Origin: Bacillus_BA fengqiuensis
GTDB lineage: Bacteria; Bacillota; Bacilli; Bacillales; Bacillaceae_H
Reading direction: 5' to 3' (one strand)
Length of the DNA: 64,000 bases
NCBI GenBank assembly: GCA_030813035.1
Contig: JAUSTV010000010.1
The position numbers were made by a program, and so were the translations under genes. The notes under the pieces are model-generated. The model was not told the DNA's origin and made no database searches. It saw nothing but the letters and a program-made list of their open reading frames with translations. Below, piece by piece: positions 8,414 through 17,290 of this stretch (positions are counted from its first letter, which is position 1; the number at the start of each line of letters is the position of its first letter).

Positions 8414-8874
8414 AAGCCATCACCTTTTTTAGCTGCCAGATTAATTGCCTCAACAATCATATTGTAGCCCGTACATCGGCACAGATTTCCGGAAATGCCT
8501 TCACGAATTTCAGCCTCTGAAGGATGAGGATTTTTAGCTAACAAAGCTGCACTTGCCATAATCATCCCCGGAATGCAATAGCCGCATTGCACTCCCCCGG
8601 CAATGGAATAGCTCTCATCTAACATCTTAAATTGTTCCGTTTCAATGATCCCTTCAATCGTTTGAATATCGGCACCAGCAATCGAGCCAATTGGAATAAG
8701 GCAGCTGTTTTGCAGGAGGTTATTCACAAAAACACTGCAGGCTCCACACTCCCCTTCACCACAGCCTTCCTTTGTTCCGATTAACTCAAACTCATCTCTT
8801 AATAAATCTAGTAATCTTACTGTAGCAGGGGCGTCAGTTTCTACTGTTCTCCCGTTTAGTGTGAATTTAATCAA
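8398..8874 (-). CDS. pucE: xanthine dehydrogenase 2Fe-2S subunit
   Basis: A 158-residue small iron-sulfur subunit. The plant-type 2Fe-2S ligands are in GCGEGECGACSV and the second cluster ligands are in GYCIPGM and NLCRCTGY. It carries electrons between the molybdopterin and FAD subunits. Its start overlaps the pucD stop by 4 bases (ATGA type) and its end overlaps pucC, a compact operon. Confidence 0.93.
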   Translation of the reverse strand: MIKFTLNGRTVETDAPATVRLLDLLRDEFELIGTKEGCGEGECGACSVFVNNLLQNSCLIPIGSIAGADIQTIEGIIETEQFKMLDESYSIAGGVQCGYCIPGMIMASAALLAKNPHPSEAEIREGISGNLCRCTGYNMIVEAINLAAKKGDGLWQRK

Positions 8875-11030
8875 CCCTCTTCACCTTCTTTCATCCAAAG
8901 ACTTTCAATAATGACTTCCGGTGTAATCGGAATTTGCTGAAAAGAAGTTTGCAGTGCATCCTCGATTGCAGCTTGGACTGCTGGAGCCCCTCCGATTAAA
9001 GTCAATTCACCTGCGCCCTTCGCCCCGTATGGACCATCAACATAGGGGTTATCAAAGACCTTGCTTTCGATTGAAACAACGTCCAATGAAGTCGGCGGCC
9101 CATAATCCGATATGCTTTTTTGTTGGATCCTGCCTTGCTTTGACGTCATCTTTTCTAGATAACCGTACGCTAACCCTTGAGCCAAACCACCGTCAATTTG
9201 GCCTTTCATAATCCGTTCATCGATGACCTTTCCCACTTCATAATTGCCGTATACTTTTTCTAACTTTACATTTCCTGTTAACGTATCAACCTCTGCTTCA
9301 ACGATATTAACGCCCCATGAATAGGCCGGGTAGGCATCTCCAGTGAAGGTCAACTCGTTCCAAGGAATCATTTCCCGGTGAACATAGTGCTCAACTACTT
9401 CCTGTTCCACCCCTGTTTGCCACTGAGCCTTCAGTTTTTTTGCGGCCCGTTCAAGCAATTTTCCGACAATCATCGTTGTCCTGGAGGCCACGGTCGGACC
9501 GGAGTCGGGAACCTCTTTTGTATCGGGATCAGGGAACAAAACATCTTCGTACGGGAGGTCAAGTTCTTTGGCGACAATTTTACTAAGAGTCGTATAAATG
9601 CCTTGTCCCATATCAGAATTTGAGATTTTTAGCATAACCTTGTCGTCCTTTGATTTAACCAGCTTCACCGTTGCTTTAATATGATCTCTTTCGCCGCTGC
9701 CTGTAAATCCACAGCCGTGGAGGAACAGCGAAGTTCCTATACCCTTTTTATAGCGCTGATTTTGTTGATTGAAGCGCTGAAAGTCTTCTTTTTTCTTTTT
9801 GTATTCTGACACGTTGAGCAGGTGCTCAATCATTTCTTCCATTAATATTGGGTCGCGGAATTTACCTTTGGTGATGGTGGGGTCTCCTTGTTTGACGAGG
9901 TATTTTCGTTTATACTCAAGCGGGTCCATTTTTGCCAGTTTACTAAGATGTCCAATATGACTTTCGATTCCGGCAAAGCTTTGCGGCGCACCAAAGCCTC
10001 TAAAGGCGCCGTTCGGAACGGTATTGGTTTTGAGACAAAAGCCTTTTGCATGAAAATGCGGAATTTTATAAACACCGGCACTGTTTATTAATGCGCGCTG
10101 CAGCACGACAGAGCTCAATCCCACGTTCGCTCCGCCATCGAGAAAGATGTCCACACACAGGCTCAAAATATTTCCTTCCTTATCAAGGGCCGTTCGATAT
10201 TTGAGTTTGGCCGGATGCCTTTTCGTCGTAACCAGCATATCCTCAGAACGGTCGAACACAAGCATCACCGATTTTTTGACTGCTCTTGCCGCAACGGCTA
10301 CGTGACAAGCCATCATCGAAGGATAATCTTCTTTGCCGCCAAAACCTCCGCCGGTAGGGCTTTGAACAACTCTGACTTCATCGTCGCCACAGGCTAGTGC
10401 GCTTAGCAAGGCATTTTTTATATAATAAAGACATTGCATCGATCCCTGGACGACAATTTCATCATCCTTATAAATGGCGAGCATTCCTTGCGGCTCAAGG
10501 TAGACATGCTCCTGATAACCCGTATCATATTCTTCTTCGATGATTTGATGGGCTCCTTGCTCAATAGCTGAAATGTTCTCTAAGCTTTCCCCAAATTCAT
10601 AGCTTGCCATCACCCCAGATGCTGATTTTTGTTTGATCGCTTCGTCCAATGTATAGACAGCCTGATGTTCTTCAAATTCAATCTTCACTTCATTTAACAA
10701 ACTGTACAGAATATCCAGGTCTTTTCCAGTGAGCATGAGAATTGGCTCACCAATATAATTGACCCACTCATTGGCAAAAATGGGCTGATCTTCTTTGATA
10801 ATTTTGACATAATTCGGTCCGGGGATATGCTCTGCTCCAACAGCTTCATACCCTTGGGGAAAGTTAGGTAATTGAATGGATATGATTTTTCCATAAGCAA
10901 TTGGCGACCGATACAAAACACCATAAACCATATTTTCCAATTTCACGTCACTAATATAGGGCAACTGGCCCGACACTTTACCTTTATGGTCCTTCTTGGG
11001 CACTGAGGTGGTTATGTCTTTGAGATTCAT
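8871..11030 (-). CDS. pucD: xanthine dehydrogenase molybdopterin-binding subunit
   Basis: A 719-residue catalytic subunit. An N-terminal aldehyde oxidase/XDH a/b-hammerhead domain (VSGQLPYISDV) precedes the molybdopterin domain with PTGGGFGGKED, RGFGAPQ and the C-terminal GAKGAGEL, whose Glu is the catalytic base of the family. Xanthine dehydrogenase is the likeliest reaction because of the puc gene set, but other purine or N-heterocycle hydroxylases share these motifs. It is first of the pucDEC block; pucB lies 350 bases upstream. Confidence 0.9.
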   Translation of the reverse strand: MNLKDITTSVPKKDHKGKVSGQLPYISDVKLENMVYGVLYRSPIAYGKIISIQLPNFPQGYEAVGAEHIPGPNYVKIIKEDQPIFANEWVNYIGEPILMLTGKDLDILYSLLNEVKIEFEEHQAVYTLDEAIKQKSASGVMASYEFGESLENISAIEQGAHQIIEEEYDTGYQEHVYLEPQGMLAIYKDDEIVVQGSMQCLYYIKNALLSALACGDDEVRVVQSPTGGGFGGKEDYPSMMACHVAVAARAVKKSVMLVFDRSEDMLVTTKRHPAKLKYRTALDKEGNILSLCVDIFLDGGANVGLSSVVLQRALINSAGVYKIPHFHAKGFCLKTNTVPNGAFRGFGAPQSFAGIESHIGHLSKLAKMDPLEYKRKYLVKQGDPTITKGKFRDPILMEEMIEHLLNVSEYKKKKEDFQRFNQQNQRYKKGIGTSLFLHGCGFTGSGERDHIKATVKLVKSKDDKVMLKISNSDMGQGIYTTLSKIVAKELDLPYEDVLFPDPDTKEVPDSGPTVASRTTMIVGKLLERAAKKLKAQWQTGVEQEVVEHYVHREMIPWNELTFTGDAYPAYSWGVNIVEAEVDTLTGNVKLEKVYGNYEVGKVIDERIMKGQIDGGLAQGLAYGYLEKMTSKQGRIQQKSISDYGPPTSLDVVSIESKVFDNPYVDGPYGAKGAGELTLIGGAPAVQAAIEDALQTSFQQIPITPEVIIESLWMKEGEEG

Positions 11031-11091
11031 TGCAACAACACCCTTCGACTCATTTTTTTAAAGGGACATATTATTAATATATAGATCGATT

Positions 11092-11138
11092 TAGAAAATT
11101 CGACATGACCAAAGAACGGCCATGCCCAATTTTCTAGA
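11092..11138. repeat. palindromic repeat C, copy 1
   Basis: An inverted repeat with arms TAGAAAATTCGACATG and CATGCCCAATTTTCTA in the pucB-pucD gap. A close relative is at 51812-51862. It may be a hairpin between the two puc transcripts. Confidence 0.65.
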
Positions 11139-11150
11139 CCTAAGCGGCTG

Positions 11151-11162
11151 CCCCCCCCCCCC
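11151..11162. repeat. poly-C tract
   Basis: A run of 12 C residues sits in the pucB-pucD intergenic region, rare in this AT-rich DNA. It could vary by slippage, or its length could be a sequencing error. Confidence 0.8.
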
Positions 11163-11384
11163 TTGCAGGGTTGGCGCCATCCGCATAGGTGAACCTTTGA
11201 GGGCAAATTCAAGTGGTCTGGATCGCCGATTGTGATGCCTCTCGATTAAATGAAGATGTGTCGAGTTATTAAGTGGAATATATAGAAACCTCTTCCTACG
11301 ATTTTATAGATGAGAATGATATTTTATGAGTAATTTTTATTCAAGAATTTCGTTGTTTTTAATTGTATTTTTATTTGGGGAAAT

Positions 11385-11969
11385 TTAAGATTTATGATAT
11401 TCAATGGCTTTTTGGTAATCCTCTGGCGTATCAACATCCATTAATACTCCTGGATCATCTACATTCATGTATGTCTTTTCGTAACCGCCCAGGACAACAC
11501 GCAAATTACTTTCTGGATTGGTTTCGAGAATTTTCTGTTTCACTTCGCTTGATAATTTGATGGGGTGACCACCTTTATAGTTAAAGCTGGGAATAATGAC
11601 GTTCCCTTTGTGTTTTGCCAGTAGCTGAACAGTCTCTTTTTTAACAAGCGGACAATCTCCAGGTGTTAGAAAAAAGGTTGGGGCATTTACTTCGTTGCAG
11701 CCCTTTTGAATGGAATGAAACATTCCCTGGTTAAAGTTTTCATTATAAACAAACGTTATCTGAAATGAATAGGCATTTTTACTGATGATTTTTGCCATTT
11801 CTTCTTGGATGATTTCCGCTTGAAACCCGGCTACGACGATGACCCTGCTGCATAACCCTTCAAATTTAGATATCGTTTGCTCCAACACGGTCATTTGCCC
11901 CATCGGCAACGTCATTTTAAATGCATTCGCTCGACTGGAATATCCAGCAGCTAGGACGATTGCTTCCAT
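11385..11969 (-). CDS. pucB: MobA-like nucleotidyltransferase for molybdenum cofactor
   Basis: A 194-residue NTP-transferase of the MobA/MocA type. It has the N-terminal LAAGYSSR nucleotide motif, a TPGDCPLV metal-binding segment, and GGHPIKLS. Enzymes of this type attach a nucleotide (CMP in the MocA case) to molybdopterin for the hydroxylase; PucB is the B. subtilis counterpart. ATG 11969 lies eight bases after AGAAGG; the GTG at 11978 overlaps that site. It is first in the puc direction of transcription. Confidence 0.85.
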   Translation of the reverse strand: MEAIVLAAGYSSRANAFKMTLPMGQMTVLEQTISKFEGLCSRVIVVAGFQAEIIQEEMAKIISKNAYSFQITFVYNENFNQGMFHSIQKGCNEVNAPTFFLTPGDCPLVKKETVQLLAKHKGNVIIPSFNYKGGHPIKLSSEVKQKILETNPESNLRVVLGGYEKTYMNVDDPGVLMDVDTPEDYQKAIEYHKS

Positions 11970-12018
11970 TTTTGTCACCTTCTATATATCATTTTTCTTA
12001 ATCCTCTATTAGTCTTTT

Positions 12019-12260
12019 GACTGCTCCCACAGCTGAAGCAGTGGGATTCTTACCCCAATGCCGTTAGGTAGAAGTTTCTTTCACCCATTCTATCTGCTGC
12101 GAGGCTTCTCGTTGTGAATTTATCCCACCTTTCTCAAAGAAAAAGGCAATAGCTTGGTCAATATACGACCTCTGCTACCACCCTTTACAATCTATCAAAA
12201 CTAACTTACACCAGGACCTGGTATGCAGGTCTCAAGCAGTTTTGAAGTTAGAGGGATGTT
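12019..12260 (-). ncRNA. orphan omega-RNA-like right end (no tnpB)
   Basis: Read on the minus strand, this block ends in GAATCCCACTGCTTC, AGCTGTGGGAG, CAGTCAA. That is the same terminal hairpin design (AATCCC stem, loop, GGGAG, TCAA) as the RNA after the tnpB-related gene at 5413-5449. About 200 bases upstream hold no gene. I infer a decayed or non-autonomous IS200/IS605 end whose guide would read into 12018 and lower. It lies just upstream of pucB. Confidence 0.5.
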
Positions 12261-12360
12261 ATCTAATAATATTAAGAAATATCTATTCCGTGACCAATAT
12301 ATGACCATTTTATTATATTTAATTGCCGAATTTGCATTCTATATGTGGTCAGAACTAAAA

Positions 12361-12393
12361 CCCGCTCACTTTCCAAAAAGGAAGTAAGCGGGG
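12361..12393 (-). terminator. terminator of cwlJ-gerQ
   Basis: The hairpin CCCGCTTACTTCC / GGAAAGTGAGCGGG plus TTTT in the minus direction follows the gerQ stop codon. Confidence 0.8.
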
Positions 12394-12411
12394 CTTTAGC
12401 GTTCTACAAAT

Positions 12412-12891
12412 TCACTCCGATTGCGTCAGGGACGCCTGGACATCCGGATTAATTTCCGCTTGAGGATAGTTAATTTGTTCGTCAAATTCTACCCAGTCGA
12501 GATTTGCCATCAGCAGCAGGTAGCGTTTACCGCTGGCCGGGTCACTGATGATGATGTGGTCACGACCAGCCGTTTCTATGCGCCCGCGGTAAACCATTGC
12601 ATTCCATTTGTCGTTACCTTGGTAAGTATAGTAGAATGTACCGACCTTACCTTTGTTGAAGCGTAGAATATTTTCGATAAATGATTCTTCTATCACGACT
12701 GGAAATTGCTGCCCAGTCCCCATCGGGACCACTGGGACGGCATACGAGGGTCCAGAAGGCATAGTCGCCGGGAAGCCGCCGCCAGGTTGTTGTGCGACAC
12801 TGCTCCGCGTCATGAAAGCTGGATAAAAACCAGGATAATAATTCATTGGATAATAATTCATTGGATAATAACTAGAGTCTCCACAAGTCAT
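12412..12891 (-). CDS. gerQ: spore coat protein GerQ
   Basis: A 159-residue GerQ homologue. The N-terminal region is rich in Tyr, Pro, Met and Gly (repeated YYPMN), and the conserved C-terminal domain has FIENILRFNKGK, AGRDHIIISDP and GKRYLLLM. In B. subtilis GerQ is needed for the cortex hydrolase CwlJ to locate in the coat and is crosslinked in the spore. Here it follows cwlJ by 23 bases with its own AAAGGAG, the same cwlJ-gerQ order known from the B. cereus group. The Tyr-rich direct repeat at the N-terminus is tandem (YYPMN twice). Confidence 0.93.
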   Translation of the reverse strand: MTCGDSSYYPMNYYPMNYYPGFYPAFMTRSSVAQQPGGGFPATMPSGPSYAVPVVPMGTGQQFPVVIEESFIENILRFNKGKVGTFYYTYQGNDKWNAMVYRGRIETAGRDHIIISDPASGKRYLLLMANLDWVEFDEQINYPQAEINPDVQASLTQSE

Positions 12892-12914
12892 GAGAAGGTT
12901 AGCTCCTTTTTAAT

Positions 12915-13391
12915 TTATCTATAAAACTCTGGGCAGTAGCCCGGTACAGCGACATAGAAGCAATGATTTCTATGCGCAAAATCGAACTTCGTCATGGGGG
13001 ATCTTGGCATCGTATCGGTACAAGGAGCTCGGAATTTTTTCCCCGGACTGGGGTTGAAAAACCACAAATTCATTCTGGCCCGAGGGTCCCTATGACCATG
13101 CAACAAATTCCTAGCTCTCTGGAGGTCAGCTTCTTTGGGTCGTTGTGTATACAATGTTCCATTTAAGACGGGCTCGAAGTGAGGAATTCCAGTTCCAGGT
13201 ATGGTTTGATAGATCGCATCTCTGATATTGCGCAACCCTCTGAAGTCAGGAGGACAGTCAGCCTCGACCCGATTGGACACAACCGATCCCACCATGTTCA
13301 TCCCTTGGGCTCCTTCACCGACCGCTTCCGCCATCATGAGCCTCGCTAACTCCTCCACATCACGTGAAGTATGTTTTATTCGTCTACTCAT
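12915..13391 (-). CDS. cwlJ: spore cortex-lytic cell wall hydrolase CwlJ
   Basis: A 158-residue Hydrolase_2 (SleB/CwlJ) domain protein without signal peptide, as usual for CwlJ. The AEAVGEGAQGM segment holds the conserved glutamates, followed by NRVEADCPPDF and the C-terminal CFY...CPEFYR. CwlJ degrades cortex peptidoglycan containing muramic-delta-lactam during germination. ATG follows GAGGGTGAG. It is cotranscribed with gerQ. A second intact homologue is at 19736 and tail fragments lie at 42774 and 49223. Confidence 0.93.
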   Translation of the reverse strand: MSRRIKHTSRDVEELARLMMAEAVGEGAQGMNMVGSVVSNRVEADCPPDFRGLRNIRDAIYQTIPGTGIPHFEPVLNGTLYTQRPKEADLQRARNLLHGHRDPRARMNLWFFNPSPGKKFRAPCTDTMPRSPMTKFDFAHRNHCFYVAVPGYCPEFYR

Positions 13392-13729
13392 TTTCTCACC
13401 CTCTTCAGCTTATACAAGTAACTTATTGCCAGAAGCTCGTTTTGGTAACTTGCCTATCAGCCCAAATTTTAGAAATTGCATCCTCAACGAAAAGAGTCTT
13501 GTCCTGTTCCCTAGATTTTCGCTGCACCTTGAGTCATGCCACTAAATTTTGTAATTCCACAATCATCTTCTAAGAAAAACAGGATGTTCTTATCTAAGTT
13601 TTCTGATTTGGATATGTATGAAATACTTCGCCTCCATCCCCTGTTCAAGCTAAAGATCAGGATCTAAACAAATAAGCGACACCTGAAATGGCGTCGCTTA
13701 TTCATTTAGCACTATTAAAATTAACTGAA
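13392..13729. other. intergenic region with terminator
   Basis: There is no supported gene. A hairpin AATAAGCGAC / GTCGCTTATT at 13671-13702 probably ends the L,D-transpeptidase gene from the minus strand. The rest should hold the cwlJ promoter, expected to be sporulation-specific, but I could not assign a sigma-E box with confidence. Confidence 0.5.
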
Positions 13730-14392
13730 TTATTCTAACAAACCTAATAGAACATACTCTCGAGTTGTTACTGATCCAGTTACTGGTAAATTATTTATTT
13801 TCTGAAACCTTTTGACTGCTCTTTCGGTGCTTATACCATAAATTCCATCTTCAATTCCATTATACAGCCCTAAGGCTTTTAATCTATGTTGAACGAGTTG
13901 TACTAGATTTCCTTTCGAACCTAAGGATAGGTTTTTAAACTCACCCTTACCTTTTCCAGTAACGGGTCCTTCTATATAGACCATTGTCCCTGTGGGGATT
14001 AGTTCAAATAACGACTCTACATCTTTATTCTGCATACGAATACAACCACCGCTTACATTTTTACCAATTAGACTCGGTTTATTTGTTCCATGTATTCCAT
14101 ATTGTCCCCAAGGAACGTTTAAACCTAACCACCTTGTACCAAACCCACCCCCCCATGATTTTGATTTTTCTTCCACCTTGAATAACCCAATCGGAGTAGG
14201 GAATTCTTCAGTCCCTGAAGCAATAGAAAATCGCTTGATTACTTCGTTATTTTTTAAAACCATGAGTTCATTTGTCCATAAATTTATCCTTATGTATATA
14301 TTATCTTGATGTTCCCCATAGATGTTCATAGTCGAAAATAAAGTAACTACAAGTACAATAATTTGTGCAGCAAGTAATGTCTTTACTTTCAC
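13730..14392 (-). CDS. L,D-transpeptidase with C-terminal peptidoglycan-binding domain
   Basis: A 220-residue secreted YkuD-type enzyme. An N-terminal hydrophobic signal segment (about residues 4-22) precedes the catalytic domain, which has FPTPIGLF, the HGT of YGIHGTNKP and the active-site SGGCIRM (Cys nucleophile). A PG_binding_1 repeat follows (VQHRLKALGLYNG, then AVKRFQKINNLPVTG). It would make or edit 3-3 crosslinks or attach proteins in peptidoglycan, possibly in the spore envelope. The GTG start at 14392 is 11 bases after AAGAAGG. It has its own promoter region upstream (488 bases). Confidence 0.9.
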   Translation of the reverse strand: MKVKTLLAAQIIVLVVTLFSTMNIYGEHQDNIYIRINLWTNELMVLKNNEVIKRFSIASGTEEFPTPIGLFKVEEKSKSWGGGFGTRWLGLNVPWGQYGIHGTNKPSLIGKNVSGGCIRMQNKDVESLFELIPTGTMVYIEGPVTGKGKGEFKNLSLGSKGNLVQLVQHRLKALGLYNGIEDGIYGISTERAVKRFQKINNLPVTGSVTTREYVLLGLLE

Positions 14393-14880
14393 AATTTCCC
14401 ATACACCTTCTTTTTAGTGTTTTTCAACGAGATTTCTTGTTAGTGAGGTGTTGTTTGTAAATCCCCTTCAAATTATTTTTCTTAGTTAAGACCTTCATTT
14501 TTATTAAGTTACAAACCGTATTATCTGTACAAAAAGTAAGAAGTATGAATGGAAAAGATTAGACGAAATTTTAAACATTTTTCTCATATTTTTTTACGTG
14601 GAAAAAGATAATAAACTAAGAAGAGTAGTCATTTATTAGATTTTCAACTATAACTTCAAACCTGAAATGAAGTTCCTAAAATTCCCCGCATTTTTTAAGT
14701 CGTTGGGGATTGATTTATAATCAGTCTTATCAAACCCTTTTAATAGATCTGTGTTGATCAGCACTTGTGGTCCGCAACATACATTTTTATTTTTTCACAC
14801 GAAACCTAAATATTTCCTTTTTAAAACTATCTATGAGAAAATACATTTGTTTAAGTAGATACTAGGGGAGGTTATATGAT
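14393..14880. other. intergenic region between divergent genes
   Basis: This AT-rich 488-base gap separates the minus-strand L,D-transpeptidase and the plus-strand aldo/keto reductase. I see no open frame with a ribosome site and no strong hairpin. It presumably holds both promoters. Confidence 0.5.
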
Positions 14881-15711
14881 ATGGCAAAAAATCTGCAAGA
14901 TTGCACAACATTACATAACGGTGTCAAAATGCCATGGTTTGGTTTAGGGGTATACAAAGTAGAAGAAGGTCCAGAAGTGATAGACTCTGTAAAAGCAGCT
15001 ATTCGAAATGGTTATCGTAGTATTGATACAGCAGCATTTTACGAAAATGAAGAAGGTGTAGGTCAAGCCATCAAGGAGTCTGATGTTCCTCGTGAAGAAC
15101 TTTTTATTACAACGAAAGTGTGGAATACTGACCAAGGATATGAATCTACTTTAACAGCGTTTGAAACAAGTATGCAAAAACTCGGCTTAGACTACTTAGA
15201 TTTATATTTAATCCATTGGCCTGTTAAAGGTAAATATAAAGAAACTTGGAAAGCGCTTGAGAAACTATATAAAGATGGTCGTGTCCGCGCCATTGGCGTT
15301 AGTAATTTCCAGATTCATCATTTAGAAGATGTGCTGGCGGATGCGGAAATTAAGCCGATGGTCAATCAAGTAGAATACCACCCGCGCTTAACGCAAACAG
15401 AATTACAGGACTACTGTAAGAAAAATAATATTCAGCTTGAAGCGTGGTCACCTCTTATGCGAGGGCAGCTATTAGATAACCCAACTCTAAAAGAAATTGG
15501 CGACAAATATAACAAAACGACCACCCAAGTGATTCTTCGTTGGGATCTACAAAATGAGGTCGTGACCATTCCTAAATCAACAAAAGAACATCGTATTATT
15601 GAGAATGCGAACATCTTTGATTTCGAATTGACTCAAGAAGAGATGGGCAACATTAGTGCTTTAAACGAAAACCATCGTACTGGGGCAGACCCTGATAACT
15701 TTGATTTTTAA
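14881..15711 (+). CDS. aldo/keto reductase
   Basis: A 276-residue AKR5-type (beta/alpha)8 NADPH-dependent reductase, similar in length to B. subtilis glyoxal/methylglyoxal reductase. The catalytic tetrad is visible: Asp in SIDTAAFYENE, Tyr of that segment, Lys in TTKVWN and His in LIHWP. AIGVSNF and the C-terminal IPKSTKEHRI bind NADPH. GGGGAGG precedes ATG 14881. It stands alone with a terminator at 15782. The in vivo substrate is not readable from sequence. Confidence 0.9.
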   Translation: MAKNLQDCTTLHNGVKMPWFGLGVYKVEEGPEVIDSVKAAIRNGYRSIDTAAFYENEEGVGQAIKESDVPREELFITTKVWNTDQGYESTLTAFETSMQKLGLDYLDLYLIHWPVKGKYKETWKALEKLYKDGRVRAIGVSNFQIHHLEDVLADAEIKPMVNQVEYHPRLTQTELQDYCKKNNIQLEAWSPLMRGQLLDNPTLKEIGDKYNKTTTQVILRWDLQNEVVTIPKSTKEHRIIENANIFDFELTQEEMGNISALNENHRTGADPDNFDF

Positions 15712-15781
15712 CGAATAGGATGGAATTTCGTCATAATGGACGACCATTCATTTTCATCTAAATAAACCGAAAACACAAAAG

Positions 15782-15812
15782 CAGCCAAGTACTTTGTGAA
15801 AAGCCTTGGCTG
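15782..15812 (+). terminator. terminator of aldo/keto reductase gene
   Basis: The stem CAGCCAAG / CTTGGCTG is followed by TTT. A related inverted sequence occurs at 54160-54202, so the hairpin is itself repeated. Confidence 0.65.
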
Positions 15813-15886
15813 TTTGAGCGTTAAGCAGCGACCCGCTCTTTCTTCTCCAATGCTATATAGAAAAATGGCAGCTCGCTCCCCTCCTT

Positions 15887-16020
15887 TTAGCGGTAACGCT
15901 CCTCTTTGAATGGATTGGCCGTCATGGAATAGCCCAGTTCTTCCCAGAATCCGGCCTCATCTTCTTTCATGAATTGAATGCCCGACGCCCACTTTGTTCC
16001 TTTCCACAAATAGAAGGTTT
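15887..16020 (-). pseudogene. C-terminal fragment of sulfite-oxidase-like molybdoenzyme
   Basis: The minus strand encodes KWASGIQFMKEDEAGFWEEL, then GYSMTANPFKEERYR and stop. This is the recognisable C-terminus of YuiH-type molybdopterin-dependent oxidoreductases. The first three quarters are absent. It is one more decayed molybdenum-related gene in this window. Confidence 0.65.
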
Positions 16021-16042
16021 AAAAGATAACTAATTGATAGGA

Positions 16043-16783
16043 TTATCCTCTATTTCCTTCAATCTCAGCACCAGTGAATGTGATAGGTCCAACAACAGTT
16101 GGTCCAGCCACAGTTTGTTTTGCCACAGCTGGTCTAGCTCCATTTGGTGCAACCAGAGTTGCTTGAGCTGTTAGGATATAAGTAACATGAGTTTTTCCTG
16201 TCACCTGAGGATTATCAACATGAGAGAAATGGCTAAGCAGGTTATTTAACTCGCCTTCGCCTTCAAGCTCATCTCGGGCAGAAAATATCTCTGTTCCGGG
16301 TACAACAGCATTACGGAAAATTCTGTATGTGATAACCGCATGAGCGTTTGAGAAAATTCCTACAGTAGCATTTAACCAAACGCGGTCAGAAGCTTCATCA
16401 AGGGTTAATGTGATTCTACCAAGTTCAGTTGGTGTAGTAGTTGAAATAGGAACTTCAACTTGCCCTGCTCTATTCATTGATAGTTCAAATACTTGAAACT
16501 CCGTTAACAAACTTTTTTCCTTTTTTCCATGAAAATCATGTTTTTTATCATGTCCATCATGTTTGCCATCACAACAATCCCTTTTCTTATCATCTTTCCC
16601 ACCTCGATGATCGTCTTTCTTCTTCTCATCAAAAAGGACATTGTTAATAACATTATTATTATTGTTGTTATTATTGTTATTGTTGTTGTTATTGTTGTTG
16701 TTATTAACTAAATCTTGATAAAGCTGTTTGTAATGCTTGTATTTCTTTTTATATTTCTTTATATCATGATCTTTTTTTGACAT
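16043..16783 (-). CDS. poly-asparagine protein, exosporium-like beta domain
   Basis: A 246-residue protein in three parts: a Lys/Tyr-rich start (residues 1-26), a run of 18 Asn (27-44) written with mixed AAC/AAT codons, and a Lys/Asp/His/Gly linker with CC (about 50-90). The C-terminal domain, about 150 residues, is beta-rich (QVEVPISTTT, AHAVITYRIFRN). The beta domain resembles those of exosporium or spore-surface proteins, but I do not recognise a named family. There is no signal peptide, which fits a mother-cell-made spore protein. The repeat could change length by slippage. Confidence 0.7.
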   Translation of the reverse strand: MSKKDHDIKKYKKKYKHYKQLYQDLVNNNNNNNNNNNNNNNNNNVINNVLFDEKKKDDHRGGKDDKKRDCCDGKHDGHDKKHDFHGKKEKSLLTEFQVFELSMNRAGQVEVPISTTTPTELGRITLTLDEASDRVWLNATVGIFSNAHAVITYRIFRNAVVPGTEIFSARDELEGEGELNNLLSHFSHVDNPQVTGKTHVTYILTAQATLVAPNGARPAVAKQTVAGPTVVGPITFTGAEIEGNRG

Positions 16784-17290
16784 GTTTGTTTCTCTCCTTT
16801 CGTTTCATACTTTATACTATGAGAGTTTCTAGGTACTGTTTGGATAAATTATCTATTTTTTCAAAAAGAGGCTAGAGTTGATAGACTAGCGAACTATTTA
16901 ATTTGCCCATTATGAAGTGGGGGAAACAAAACTACAGAGTTAATTATGTAAGGGAAGGCTTAATGTTACTGATAAGCTAATGAATTTTTTATTTCCGATA
17001 GCAAGAACATTTGTCCCAAGAGTGAAACTAATAGATGCTACTTATTTCCTCTCGAAGCAGATCCGGTGGAGATGAACCCTTTGCCAATTGCAGAGACGCG
17101 CGGCTCAAGCGGGAGAGTCAGCCCACCGCCGTGTTATAAGCCTTGCCCTTTCAGAAACCGGATTAATTGCCGTAGTGAACTTTCTATTTCTAGGTATAAA
17201 AAAAGACCAGCTACAAATTCGTAACCGGCCTTTCCCCTTTACGGAGGACAATGGATGAAATGTGTTCCGTCCATCCGAAATCCCTTACTA
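16784..17290. other. intergenic region with possible transposase debris
   Basis: About 500 bases without a supported gene. Around 17040-17160 the composition becomes GC-richer and a plus-strand frame reads DPVEMNPLPIAETRGSSGR. It resembles low-complexity tails of decayed IS genes but I cannot assign it. The hairpin at 17199-17233 with T-run in the minus direction ends the FtsH-like gene. Confidence 0.35.
17199..17233 (-). terminator. terminator of FtsH-like gene
   Basis: The minus-strand hairpin AGGCCGGTTAC / GTAGCTGGTCTTTTTTT lies about 60 bases after the stop codon. Confidence 0.7.

Noticed and set aside
16655..16712. Trinucleotide repeat as a plain microsatellite
   Set aside because: It is in frame inside a protein and mixes two Asn codons, so it is better read as a poly-Asn spacer.
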